In this document: in pieces, positions 22,193-33,364 of the stretch
How positions within the stretch are numbered: the stretch's first letter is position 1
Layout: each line of letters opens with the position of its first letter
Assembly (NCBI GenBank): GCA_029204225.1
Contig: CM055106.1
Location: 42,052,368-42,116,367 of the forward strand
DNA length: 64,000 bases
Direction of reading: 5' to 3'
Source of the DNA: Diphasiastrum complanatum
Lineage: Eukaryota; Streptophyta; Lycopodiopsida; Lycopodiales; Lycopodiaceae
Notes under the pieces: model-generated
The model's database searches: none
Told to the model about the DNA's origin: nothing
The model's input: the letters and a program-made list of their open reading frames with translations, nothing else
Position numbers and translations under genes: made by a program

Positions 22193-22985
22193 TTTACCCC
22201 TTTGAAAAGTGCTCCGAGAGGACCCACGCCCTTGAAAAAATGTGCAACTGGCGCTTTGAATCGGTGGGCTTCACTTCTCCTCTGCATTTCGAAGTGATGG
22301 TGTGAGAGCTTTCCAAACAATCTAACTTCTTTTAATAGCTCCAATTGAGACGAACATGGTGCCATTAGAAAGAGCTCAACGAGAGCTTTGCAACGGCACC
22401 CTACATGATCTAGTTCTAAGTTACGGTTAAAACGTTATAGGCAGTCAAAGATCGAAAAAAGAATCCCTCATCTAAAAACATATATTTCAAGAAAATAACC
22501 CTAATATCGGTCCAGCGATGCCCTTAGGGTTTGAGCTAGCTCAAATCCTAAGGGCGCACGCTGAACCGATATTAGGGTTAAAAAAAAAAATTGGAAAGAG
22601 CTCGATGGGAGCTTTGCAACGGCTCCAGAATGACCTTATTCTGAGCTACGGTTCAAAAGTTTAGGTAGTCGGAGCTCTTTTCAAAAAAAAAAAAATTAAA
22701 AAGTCCTAATATCGGCTCAACGCGCGCCCTGGCTGAACCAATATTAGGATTTTCAATTTTTTATTTTTTTTTGGAAAAGAGCTCGCGACGAGCAACGAGA
22801 CCAGAATGACCTAATTCCAATTTACGGTTCAAAGTTATAGGCAGTGAAAGTTTTGGCGCCAAAACTTTGACTGCCTATAACTTTTGAACCGTAAATCGGA
22901 ATTAAGTCATTCTGGTGCCGTTGCAGAGCTCTTGTCGTGACTCTTTTGAAAAGATAAAATTGAAAACCCTAATATCAGTTCAACG
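22193..22985. repeat. Module repeat, copy 2, continuing into a chain of three palindromes
   Basis: It starts as a copy of 21056-21540. Palindromes then follow, centred near 22537 (around GAGCTAGCTC), near 22727, and at 22857/22858 (GGCGCC, arms ~78 bp). Between them a ~90 bp module recurs (AGAGCTC-ACGAG, CTTTGCAACGGC, TACGGTTCAAA, TATAGGCAGTCAAAG). The arms of the foldback element at 421-756 carry the same module in diverged form. It ends against the Gypsy relic. Confidence 0.8.
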
Positions 22986-22989
22986 ATTG

Positions 22990-25193
22990 TCTCGGGTTCA
23001 GGTGGTCCACTCGTGGACTCATCACGAAGAAGCTCCACTGGATCTCCCATAGGTGCCAGAGTTTCCCCGACCCCCAACGAGTGTTTCAACTTACTAACGT
23101 GGAAAACAGGATGAATTTCAACGTTAGCTAGCAGTTCTAGTTTGTATGTGACCTTGTTTATCACTTGGATAACCTTAAAAAGACTGCAATACCTAGGCGC
23201 CAACTTTGCACACTTAATAGTTTTCAAGCCCCTAGAGTGATTAGGAACCCTCAAAAACACCCAATCATTGACCAAGAATAACTTGTGCTTCTAAGATAGA
23301 TCAGCATAGTGTCGTGCTCTGTCCTGGGCACTTCTTATGCTATCTTTAGCCAGCTGTAATATTTCTTGCATATCCGCAAGGAAATCAGCTGCGGCTTGCA
23401 CCCTAAGGTTTTTCATGCCAACACTAATCGGTGATCGAGGTTGATAACCATACAATAGCATGAAAGGGCTGAATCTGGTGGCTGAATGTTTCAACTATTA
23501 TATGTAAATTCCACTAGTGGAAGGTAATTTTCCCAATCAGACTGTCGATGTCTCACATATGCTCGCAACATATTCTCCATCATTTGATTGGTGCTTTCCA
23601 TTTGACCGTTTGATTCCGGATGATCTGTAGAACTCGTACTTAAAGTCGTTCCAGCTTTTCAAATACTGCTTGCCAAAAAGTCCCAGTGAATTTCGGGTCA
23701 CGATCATGGACAATATCACAAGGCAACCGGTATAGTCGAAAAAGCTTCTCGACAAACAATTGAGCTAGTTCTGGAGCTTTAACAGTAGTTTTTGTTGGGA
23801 TAAATTGAGCAAACTTCGTAATTCTGTCAACAACGACCCAAACCAAATCGTGGCCCTTCCCTGTAGGTGGAAGCTCGATCACAAAATCCATAGATATACT
23901 TTCTCACTTTCTAGTAGGAATATCTAAAGGATGTAATAGGCCACTAGATTTTAGCCTCTCTACTTTACTTAATTGGCACTTAGCACATTTAAGTACATAG
24001 GCCTCTACTTGACTTTTCATATTAGGCCACCAAAATTATCGTCGAACTAAGTCAAACTACGAATCTTCTCAAATATAGCCTGAACAAATCGTGCATCATC
24101 TGTTGGAAAGTTGTCGGTGCATTGATTAGGACCAAAAGGCAACAAAAAAAATTCGTAGTGTCCACAGCGAGTTTGAAAACCCGTTTTTGGTATATCTTCT
24201 GCCCTAATGCGTATCTGATGGTATCCCGATCTTAGATCTATCTTGGTAAAGTACTTAGCACCACCAAGATAATCTATTAGATCATCCATCCGCGGTAGTG
24301 GATATCTATTCTTAACGGTAACCTTGTTCAATTTCTTATAATCGACGCAAAACCTTATAGACCCATCCTTCTTGGAAACCAGAACCATTGGTAATGCCCA
24401 AGGAAACTTACTAGGTTGTACCCACCCCTTCTTCAGGTAATCATGTAAATGCCTACTTACCTCAGCCTCTTCCGATGCACTCTATAAGGACGTTGTGCGA
24501 TCGAAATTGGACCAGGTATAAGGTTGATTTTATGATCAACTGTCCTTTCGGGTGATAAAGCTACAGGAAGGTCTAAAAAAATCCTACTGAATTTCTGTCT
24601 AAGTTCATTATGGGCTTCAAACTCTATAGTGTTCTTATTGGGTATATTCATGACATTTATGTTAAGTTTTTTATTATTGCAGCAAATGAAATCATTATGA
24701 AGACATAAATAAATCAAAATTCTTCGTTATTGAATTAAGTTCCTGTTTAGAATAAGGATTAACATTTTTAGTGTTAACACTTAAACTAGTTTGTTCCAAA
24801 CATTTATTCATTGTTAAATAACTCAGCTTTTGAAAGTGTTCATAGTGATAGGAAGTATTCCCTAAAAACTATGCAAAAATCATCCCATGTACAAGGTTGA
24901 TTGCCTTTTGCAACTAGGTCATCTCACCATACTAAGGCTCTTCCTTCAAGGAACATAGTTATAGTAGACAACTTTTCACATTCAGGGAATTTGTTCATGC
25001 CAAAGTATTTGTTCCATACATTAAGCCATGAACTTACCACTTGCAAGTTCCTATCTTTCTTCTCCCCTTTAAACAATTTTACGGGAGGTGGAACTACTAG
25101 TGGCTTGAATTTGTTGGTATAAAAGTTTAAGAGCTTGTGCCACATTGGATGGGCTTGATAGATCAAATGATGGGTTTTCATGGTTTGATCCAT
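22990..25193 (-). pseudogene. Ty3/Gypsy gag-pol relic
   Basis: On the minus strand in order: a gag fragment (25193-24924), the RT lead-in (24717-24457, VDHKINLIPG block), RT (24388-24047, with [16 protein letters not shown] and a [11 protein letters not shown] block), integrase (23891-23640, WVVVDRITKFAQF and DRDPKFT), the integrase end (23494-23291, HSATRFSPFMLLYG), and a C-terminal region (23275-~22990, [13 protein letters not shown]). Multiple frameshifts separate them. The protease, the RT FxDD box and the whole RNase H are missing between RT and integrase. No LTRs were seen. Confidence 0.88.
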
Positions 25194-25555
25194 TGGAGTT
25201 GCTTGTGTGTTTTCCTATTATGCAAATACAACAACAAGTAATTCTAATTAGAATAATAGAAACGCTTCAATTCTTACATAATCCAATGCAAATAAAAGCA
25301 TTTACCTCTACTCATTCAATACTTATTGTTTGTAAGCTCAATCCAAGCCTACTTTTTGCAAGCTCAATCCAAGCTCAAGAGAAAACTACACCAAGCAATT
25401 TTCTACTTTTGCCTCAATCCAAAGCAAAAATCAAAACTAATATTTATGTAAACTTCAATTAACTACTTCAAGCTAATGTTTACATAAAGTTCCCATTCCA
25501 ATTCCATTTCCCTTTGTCATTTCAAATTCAACACAAATTTTCACATCTCTCACTT

Positions 25556-25900
25556 TCCTAGTTCTTCAAATCCATGAAACTAGTGACTAGAAATGGAAAA
25601 CTAATGAAGTTCTATGAAAACTTCGCTTTTCAGATCTGTTTTTCAGATTTACAAGTCTAAAAATCAGAACTTCAAAATGACAAAAAAAAAGAACTTCAAA
25701 ACCTTTTTTATGCATAAAATTACACTACATTTTCCTTCTTACATTGCCATTTTCATGAAACTAGTACGTAGAAAGGTGTAACTAATGAAGTTTTTATGAA
25801 AACTTCACTTCTCATATCTGATTTTCAGATTTAAAACATAACTTCAAAATGAAAATCAAAAGTTTAAACACTTCATTTATGCAAAAAAAACACTAGTTTT
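25556..25900. repeat. Imperfect tandem repeat, ~180 bp unit, two copies
   Basis: 25556-25735 and 25741-25900 share CATGAAACTAGT, AACTAATGAAGTT, TATGAAAACTTC and TTTTCAGATTTA blocks in the same order. AT-rich and non-coding. Confidence 0.65.
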
Positions 25901-26404
25901 GATCAAAACACATAGTTAGAATCAATCTTTTTGCAAAAAAAAAAAAAATTTGTGAATGTATATGAAAACTTCCTCTAACCATTCCACAAATCTTTTTCAA
26001 AAAGATTTAAAACCAAAAGCCCACTTTAAAACTTCTCTAACATAATCAAAAATCAAACCCTAAACAATTCTATAAGCATCACTAGTCTTTATCAAGAGAA
26101 CTAGATTCATTGGGTACCAATGAGAAAAAGAGAGGCCTAGGGGAGTTAAAAAACCTTCATAGGCTTATGGAAGGTCAAGAGACTTCTTCCATAACCTATG
26201 ACTCTTTGAATGCCTTTCTTGTGAAATTTGGGAACTCAATGGACACTTTGGAAGTGCGTCCTCCTACTTGGCCCCATTGCCCAAGTTGTACTTATATACT
26301 TTGGTCCAAGACCAATAAAGTGATATGGTTCAAGGTTGAGGCCCAAGGTTTAGAAAAATAGCCAAAACACCCATGGTAATGACTTTCTAACACCTCACTA
26401 GGTT

Positions 26405-26622
26405 TTATACCTCCGACCAAGACATAGACACCTACCTGCCCTTATCCAAGGACACCAATACCTTAATCTAAAGGGACATATCCTTAATCCTAAGGGTAAC
26501 CCTTATCCAAGGGTAACTTGATTCCATACCTCCGACCAAGGTATAGTCACTTGTCTGCCCTTATCCAAAGGCACCTACCCTTAATCCTAAGGGTACCTCT
26601 TATCCAAGGGTACCTTGCCATT
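26405..26622. repeat. Imperfect tandem repeat, ~110 bp unit, two copies
   Basis: The units start near 26409 and 26526 (TACCTCCGACCAAG) and both run through CTGCCCTTATCCAA, CCTTAATCCTAAGGGTA and CTTATCCAAGGGTA. The repeated, partly palindromic CCTAAGGGTA word suggests local slippage. Confidence 0.75.
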
Positions 26623-26689
26623 TAGCCCCCAACACAAAATGGACATGTAGGGGTCACTGAAGTACTCATAGGTATGTAATAGTCTCCAA

Positions 26690-27330
26690 ACAATCGAAGA
26701 GGAGGAGCAGATGTGTGAGTATCCTTATCATTCGATAATAGGATCTCTTATGTACGTGATGATCTATATCAGACCAGACATAGCCTTTGTAGTCAGTTCC
26801 TTAAGTCAATATATGACCAATCCTGATATTACACATTGGAAGGCTCTTATCAGAGGTTTGATATATCTTTGAGCTACTATGGACTTTTGCATTTGTTATG
26901 GAGCAGTCGACAATGAAAAACTCAATATTCTCAATGGTTATTTAGATGCAAGTTGGGCAGGAGATGTGGACACTCCTAAATTCAAATTTGGATATTCTTC
27001 CTCAACAATGGTCATATTTCATGGAACAGTCGCAAGGAAACTTTGATAGCTCTATCTTCTACTGAATCAGAGTATATCGTAGCCTCTCAAGTTACAAAAG
27101 AAGCAGTATGGTTGAGAAACTTATTTTCAATCTGAATCAATATGCTCCAACAACTCTATTTTGTGATAATCGAAGTGCCATTACTTTATCAACCAACCCT
27201 AGATTTTATTCTAGGAGTAAGGGCATTGAAATTAAGTATCACTATGTTAGAAGCAAAGTTCTCGACAAAGAGATTAACTTGTAGTACTGTCGAACGCAAG
27301 ATATGACAACAGATATTTGCATTCATTCAC
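26690..27330 (+). pseudogene. Ty1/Copia RT end and RNase H relic
   Basis: The translation gives the YHSIIGSLMY block, RPDIAF, the LDASWAGD RNase H start, then after frameshifts LSSTESEYI, TKEAVWLR and the SKGIEIKYHYVR end. There are several stops and at least two frameshifts. It is dead. Confidence 0.85.
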
Positions 27331-27462
27331 CACGACATGGGGGTGAAGTGGTTAGGGTATTGACTAGCCATTTTCTATTGGTTGGGTGGTTTTGCTCCAC
27401 AGGTGTCCTTTTTGTTGTATGCAACAAGATCTAGTCGGATCTTCACTAGGCGATCCTTTCAG

Positions 27463-27474
27463 TGGTATCAAAGC
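27463..27474 (+). mobile_element. Degenerate primer-binding site (TGGTATCAAAGC)
   Basis: One mismatch from the tRNA-iMet PBS. It lies only ~130 bp after the Copia RNase H relic, so a very short LTR or a rearranged junction is possible. Weak evidence. Confidence 0.35.
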
Positions 27475-28369
27475 TTGGCTTTGCATCAATCAGAAGACAC
27501 AGCTCCTTTCACTTTTAGTTGTAGATTTTAAAACCTGTCAACTAATTAGAGCATTTCTTGTTTTTTGGGCTCAATAAAGACCAAGAAAAATGTAATTCTT
27601 ATTGGAATAGTTTCTATGTTGATCCATAAGGGAATTTATCAGTAATTAGGTGTGGCACTTAATGAATGAACAGTCAAAATTGTCTGGTGGATATGTAGTT
27701 ATGTACTAGTGATACCAAATTGAACTTTTTCCTAGTGCAAATTTGGGGCTTTTAGCTTGAACCATATTTGGAAAGGAGAAAAGAGATGAAGTCTGAGTGG
27801 TAGTTGATTGGTTGATCAGTCGATCAGTTTTGTTAATCTACTTTCACTTCCTGAAGTATAACTGATAGCAAATGAGAATAACAATTGAGAATTAATTAAG
27901 AAGACTGCCTCTAGGAATTTGGAATCCTTTTCTCCGGTGTTAATTAGAATTTTGAGAAATCGAAGATTCCAAGGAAAAAGTGAGTGGCAAGTCAGATAAT
28001 CCATTTATGGAACCATCTCTATTTTGCAATTGGATTTGGATCTTGCAAGTGATGGCAGATGAAAGGTGTTCCTCCATACAAAAATCTAGTATTTGGGTAA
28101 CACTTAAGGAGCATGGGAGATTTCAATGGTTAGATGTGTCTCCTAGAATTGGTTGTGATTATGATCCTATAGTTGGATATAGGATAGCCAAATAGTCTTT
28201 TTGAATTTTTGGGCAAAACAAATCTAGATGTAGAGGATTCTTGGAGGAAAAGTTGGTGGTATGGGACATCAGTGATTCCAAAGGGGGTTTCTTGGGTGAG
28301 AATGATCTGTAGGCTGATGGTTAGTGATGATTGTAATGGCCATACTAATAGTGAAATTTGCACACATCC
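27475..28369. other. No recognisable gene
   Basis: A plus-strand ORF of 71 codons at 27980-28195 and its shadow have no family features I recognise. Confidence 0.5.
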
Positions 28370-28449
28370 TGATTCGGTCTTTTTGATACTGCTTTAGTGT
28401 TGTTAGACCAATTAGTAGTATTACTCCACTAGTCGACTACTAATTTACA

Positions 28450-30300
28450 AATTCTGTACTATTTTGGTACTATTTTATGTGTTGTTAAAACTCTTTAATA
28501 CAAATAATGTTACTACAATAACTTATCGTGTACCAAATCTGATACTCCTGACTATCTTAGGTTCTTTTATTGTAAGTGTCTCATATTTATTTTAAAATAT
28601 ACCAAATGAGTACTATTTAGACTTATCGTGACATGGTTTACGCATAAAACTAAAGAACTAGGTACTTTATCTTTATATTTATGTGTTCGCACCTCGCATA
28701 CAATCCCTTGTGGTCTTTTTGGTACTATTTTAGTGTTGTTTACAAATTGGTGGAATCCAAGCTTTAGTTACTACCAATCTTACAAGATTTGAGCTATTTT
28801 TGTAATGCTTGTTTTGAAACTTTTGAGTACCAAAGATTGGTAGTAATGCAACCTATCGTGTCAAATTTCTATCCTCTAGACTACCAATTAAGGAACTTTA
28901 ACTTTATGCATGTGTGGTACTTTGGTACTATAAGATGCTTTGGTACTTTGGTACTATTTGTATATGATGATTTGGTACTTTCTAGAACTCATGGTACTAT
29001 CAGTGATTGATAGTTTGGTACTACCTGTATATGATGCTTTGGTACTACCCGCAAGTACTTTCTACTTGTAACACAATAAGACTTTTCGAATATAGATCAA
29101 TGGTAATGAGAATCCTCCTCAAATTCACCTTGAAGATGTTAACAATGACTTTAATGCAGAAGGAATCTTGATTTTCCAGACTTTCAATTAAGGTACTTTG
29201 TCTTTTCTCATGTGTAGTACTTGGTATATAAGATGCTTTGGTACTTTAGTACTACCTTTATATGATGCTTTAGCACTACCTTTTGGTACTTTCTATCTTC
29301 CTGGTACTACCTGTGTTTGATGCTTTGGTACTACCTGTAGGTACTTTTTTTTTCTGGTACTACCCGTGTATGATACTTTGGTACTACCTGATGGTATTTT
29401 CTTTGGTACTACCTGATGATACTTTCTAAAACTCTTGGTACTACCATTTATTGATACTTTGGTACTACCATTATATGATGTTTTGGTACTACTGGCATGT
29501 ACTTTCTACTTGTAACACGATAAGACTTCTTGAATATAGATCAGTGGTAATGAGAATTCTCCTCAAGTTCACTTTGAAGATGTTAACAATGACTTTAATG
29601 TAGAAGGAATCTTTAAGAACTTCGAGTGAACCAACACTGTATTGAGCTGCACCAGTGTCGGGTACTAGTTTTACATATTTAATATTGTTTTGGTACTATT
29701 TCTGTGTTGGTGAAACACTTTCATATGAAAGATCCGTACTACAAAAACTTATTGTAAACCAATTCCGATCCTACTGACTACCAAATTAGGTCTTTTATAC
29801 TAAGTCTCTATGTTTTATTTTAAAATTAGCCAAATAGGTACTATTTAGACTTCTCATGACCACATTTCTTTATATTTATTTGTGTTTGCAGCTCGCATAC
29901 AATCCTTTGTGGTCTTTTTGGTACTGTTTTAGTGTTGTTTACCAATTGGTGGAATCTAAGATTTAGGTACTACCAATTTCACAAAATATGTACTATTTTT
30001 GTAATGTTTACATGTTCCTAAGACTTTAGACTACCAAAAATGTACTTTCTACCGCTCTGGTACTTTGTTGTTATAAGAAGATTTTAAATAGCTCCTCGAC
30101 GTGTTGTGAGGGGGTTTGAAATCACTTATGTTGTGTAACACAAAAAGACTTCTTGAATATAGAACAGTGGTAACGAAAATACTTCTCCACTTTGAAGATG
30201 TTAACAATGATTTTAACGCAGAAGGAATATTTAAGAAATTTCGAGTGAACCAACACTGTATTGAGCTGAACCAGTGTGTTTCTTAGTGTATCCTGAAATA
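28450..30300 (+). repeat. Left subterminal GGTACT array with duplicated leader units
   Basis: TTTGGTACTA/CC words recur every 20-30 bases, often within ATGATGCTTTGGTACTACC. A longer unit (CTCGCATACAATCC, GGTCTTTTTGGTACT, GTGTTGTTTAC) occurs near 28690 and again near 29890. A leader block (AATATAGATCA-TGGTAA ... GAAGATGTTAACAATGA) occurs three times, near 29090, 29540 and 30150. The last copy runs straight into the transposase gene. Confidence 0.85.
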
Positions 30301-32537
30301 TTCCAAAGATTCAGAAGAGCTTACCCAGAAGTGCAAATATCGCTTAGATGCTTTGAGGCGTTGAAGCCTTATTTTGTCCGGAAACTAAAGGAGCGGTGTG
30401 TACCATATGCAAATGATATGTTTTAAGGAGGCGTTTAATCATATGAGACAAAACAAGTTTGGTCATCATGGAAAGGATCATGCCTGGACATGTTCCATCT
30501 GCTGCAAAATTTAGGAATCGGATATTTGCAAAGCAAACCAATATGTTTGCCCTAGCATCAGCAATATGTGGGAATCGCTTTTATGTGCAAAGCCTCCTAA
30601 TTCAGAATACCATGCAAAAAAATGCTTGTTCGGGGACTGTAGTAAATGCGGCATTTGCACGTTGCCATTATGTCCCTCTGAGACATCAGTGGACCGTAGG
30701 GAGTTGTTTGTGAAGATCTTTACAGACGTTGCATCAGGGTTTGTTGATGAGGGCGGTTCTATCAAGAAGAGAAAGGATTTGGTAGTGCAAAGAATGCGGA
30801 GCAGTGCTTTTGTTGACCTGGTTTCAGCACATCTGAAAAACTTCATCAAGCATAACTTTGTGTTTCGGTGGCAGTCACAACAATTTAAAGACTGTTTGCT
30901 GAAATTTTTTTAGGATGTTGTTGTTTTAGTCATTGACTTTGTGGAGAATTATTCGTTCAAGATGCCGAACGAGATATAGTCTATTCACTGGTGGTCTAAT
31001 CAGGTCACGATACTTGTGCACATAATAACATACGTCAGAAACTTTGCAGGTGCAGCTAAAAATACTCTTCATTTTTACATATTAGACGATAAGCTCCATG
31101 ACACCTTATTCGTACATCACTATCTACTACTACATGACAATTGGTTGAAAGAGAACGAGTATACTCTAAGGTGTCATTGGGTGTGGTCAGACGATGCGGC
31201 GTCCCCATTCAAAGCTCAAAGGCCTTTCTTCTTTGTGGCCAGGTATATTTTTTGGGGGTTCTCACTATCTCTATTATTATTACTTTGTAGTTTTCAGGTT
31301 TGTTACTTCAGATAGTACCAAAATTGGTACTGAACTATAAGACTTTAACTACATAGTCCATCTTGTAGTACCAAACTACACTATTCTAAAGTACCAATTT
31401 TCGTACTATTTCCCTTATAGATAAAGTACCAAACTTGGACTATACGGGACACCCAAATATAGTACCAAATTGGTAGTAGATAGGACAGCAGGTTTATAAC
31501 CACGGGTATTGTTCGCAAGCACTGTGTATCACAGCCAACATAAAGATAAAAAATCTAACAATTTGTCGCTTTTTGGCTAGATATTATCACTTGACAGGCC
31601 TGCAATTGATTCATAATTTTTCTGCCTCAGGCCATGGAAAAGGCGAGCACGACGGAGCGGACATGGTCATCAAAAGAACTCTCACTCACGAGGAGTTGAA
31701 ACCAGACGGCTGGCCCTTGAAATGTGTAGCAAATGTGGTCGCAAATCTGAAAGAAATATTTAGGCCAAAAGGAGAAGGTCACAGCTACAGTACAAGAAGG
31801 GTTTTCTGGCTGGTCAACAAGGATGAGGTGCAACGTGATATGAAATGGGTTTGTCAATGCATCACAGGCTCACGCTCATTCCATTGTGTTGACGGATATT
31901 CCCAGGATAGTCCATGCTCACTACGATGTCGCACATTGTCATGTTTCTGCAATTCATGTATTACACGGCAATGGAGAAGATGCAGGAATAGACAACATGT
32001 GGACGAGTGAAAATATTTGTTTATCCAGCCATTGCCAGAGTCAGAGACAGTTAGCAGCGATGAAAACGATGATGTTGGAGATAATGACGGTGCTTATGGA
32101 TCCATGCCAATGCATAATGACACTAACATGTCCATGTATGAAGGAAATCTTGATAGTTTGTGTGACTTGTTGTCCACTGGGGACAATTTTGCGATCAAAG
32201 CAACAGAGAGAGGAGAGGATTTCTACCTTCTTAAATGCACCAAGATGATGTATCAGGCAGCGACAGCACAGAAGGATGCATGGCACAACAGAATTGTTAG
32301 AGGCAGGAGAGTAGTTGAAGGCCTATACTATGGCCAAGTCGAAGGCATGATCAATACATACAACCTTTTGGACCAGACACAGTCGGTAATTATCTGGTGA
32401 GAGCAATTCGGTTTCCCATGGAGCATATCCCTGGATATCATAACGTGTTCCGATTATCCACCGATGTGTATGAAAACATGTACAACAACATACCGTACAA
32501 AGATGACAGCGATCAAGAGGACTTGCTTAATGCCTGA
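30300..32537 (+). pseudogene. Transposase-like gene of an uncharacterised DNA transposon family
   Basis: Exon 1 (about 30300-31242) encodes, in order, a YPEIFQRFRRAYP helix block, a CSICC pair, a GDCSKCGICTLPLC zinc region (~30640), and the core block IDFVENYSFK (~30930). HWVWSDD (~31185) follows. The donor AG|GTATAT at 31243 and the acceptor GGCTAG at 31580 restore the frame. Exon 2 then gives HNFSASGHGKGEHDGA (~31615), a KRTLTHEELKPDG block, RTLSCFC-SC (~31935), the DFYLLKCTK block (~32220), and a C-terminus ending at TGA 32537. The D-containing blocks and GEHDG are candidate catalytic acids of an RNase H-like fold (inference). In-frame stops near 30511, 30911 and 30977 and a stop at 32008 mark decay. 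I know related proteins as uncharacterised in ferns, bryophytes and animals. Confidence 0.7.
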
Positions 32538-33364
32538 AATCAAGATGCTTTGTGCCTTATATTGATTCATTTGGTACTTTCATAGTACCTATTTTGAGAC
32601 TGATGAGTATCAGTTTAGTACTTTGGATCACTTATCTATCAATAATCTAATTTTTTTTTGATAAGTTCAGGCTACGTTTTTTGGTACTATCAGAGTCTCA
32701 ATTATAGTGCTTTTGGTATTGACTAGAAATGTCTTTTCCATTTGAAAAACAAGTATTGCTTGTTTAAAACTCCAAAGTACCTATTCTTAAATTACAGATT
32801 TTCTATTCGGTACTTGACTACCAAATTTGGTACTATCGAAGTACCAATTTTGGTACATTTGTAACTATATGAAATTGCATGTGAGTCTCAAAAACAGGTA
32901 CTCCCGGTAGATCTTTAACAATGTATCCATCTTCAACACCTTTAATACCCCTTCACTCTTAAGCAAAAACTAAAAACCATCTAAAGAGCACAAACTATAA
33001 CTTCAATAAACTCCACCCATACCATCATTCATAGACCATGCTGGAATATGCATGTGAACACATGCTAGTAATGTTGCAAGGAGCACAAACCCTGAAATCA
33101 ACTTCTCCTACCCTATCTTTGACTCAAAAATCATGTTGGAATCTGGTTGTGAACATTTACAAAGCACCAACATAGGATTTACAGGTTGAAGAATGCCTCG
33201 GCCTTTCAACCTTCATCCCAATAAATCAGGAAGCTGCAAATGAAACTCAAAGCCATTCAAGAATGAAATAGTCATTCAAATCTTTTTGATATATCGTATA
33301 TTGATTTTTTGAATATGTAACATGTACAGAAAATTAGTTGCAGCCCGAGCTGGGCTCTTTAGAT

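Noticed and set aside
28001-28397. Tryptophan-rich plus-strand ORFs that faintly recall a glucan-synthase segment
   Set aside because: The resemblance rests on a few W and G positions only; not enough to call a gene fragment.
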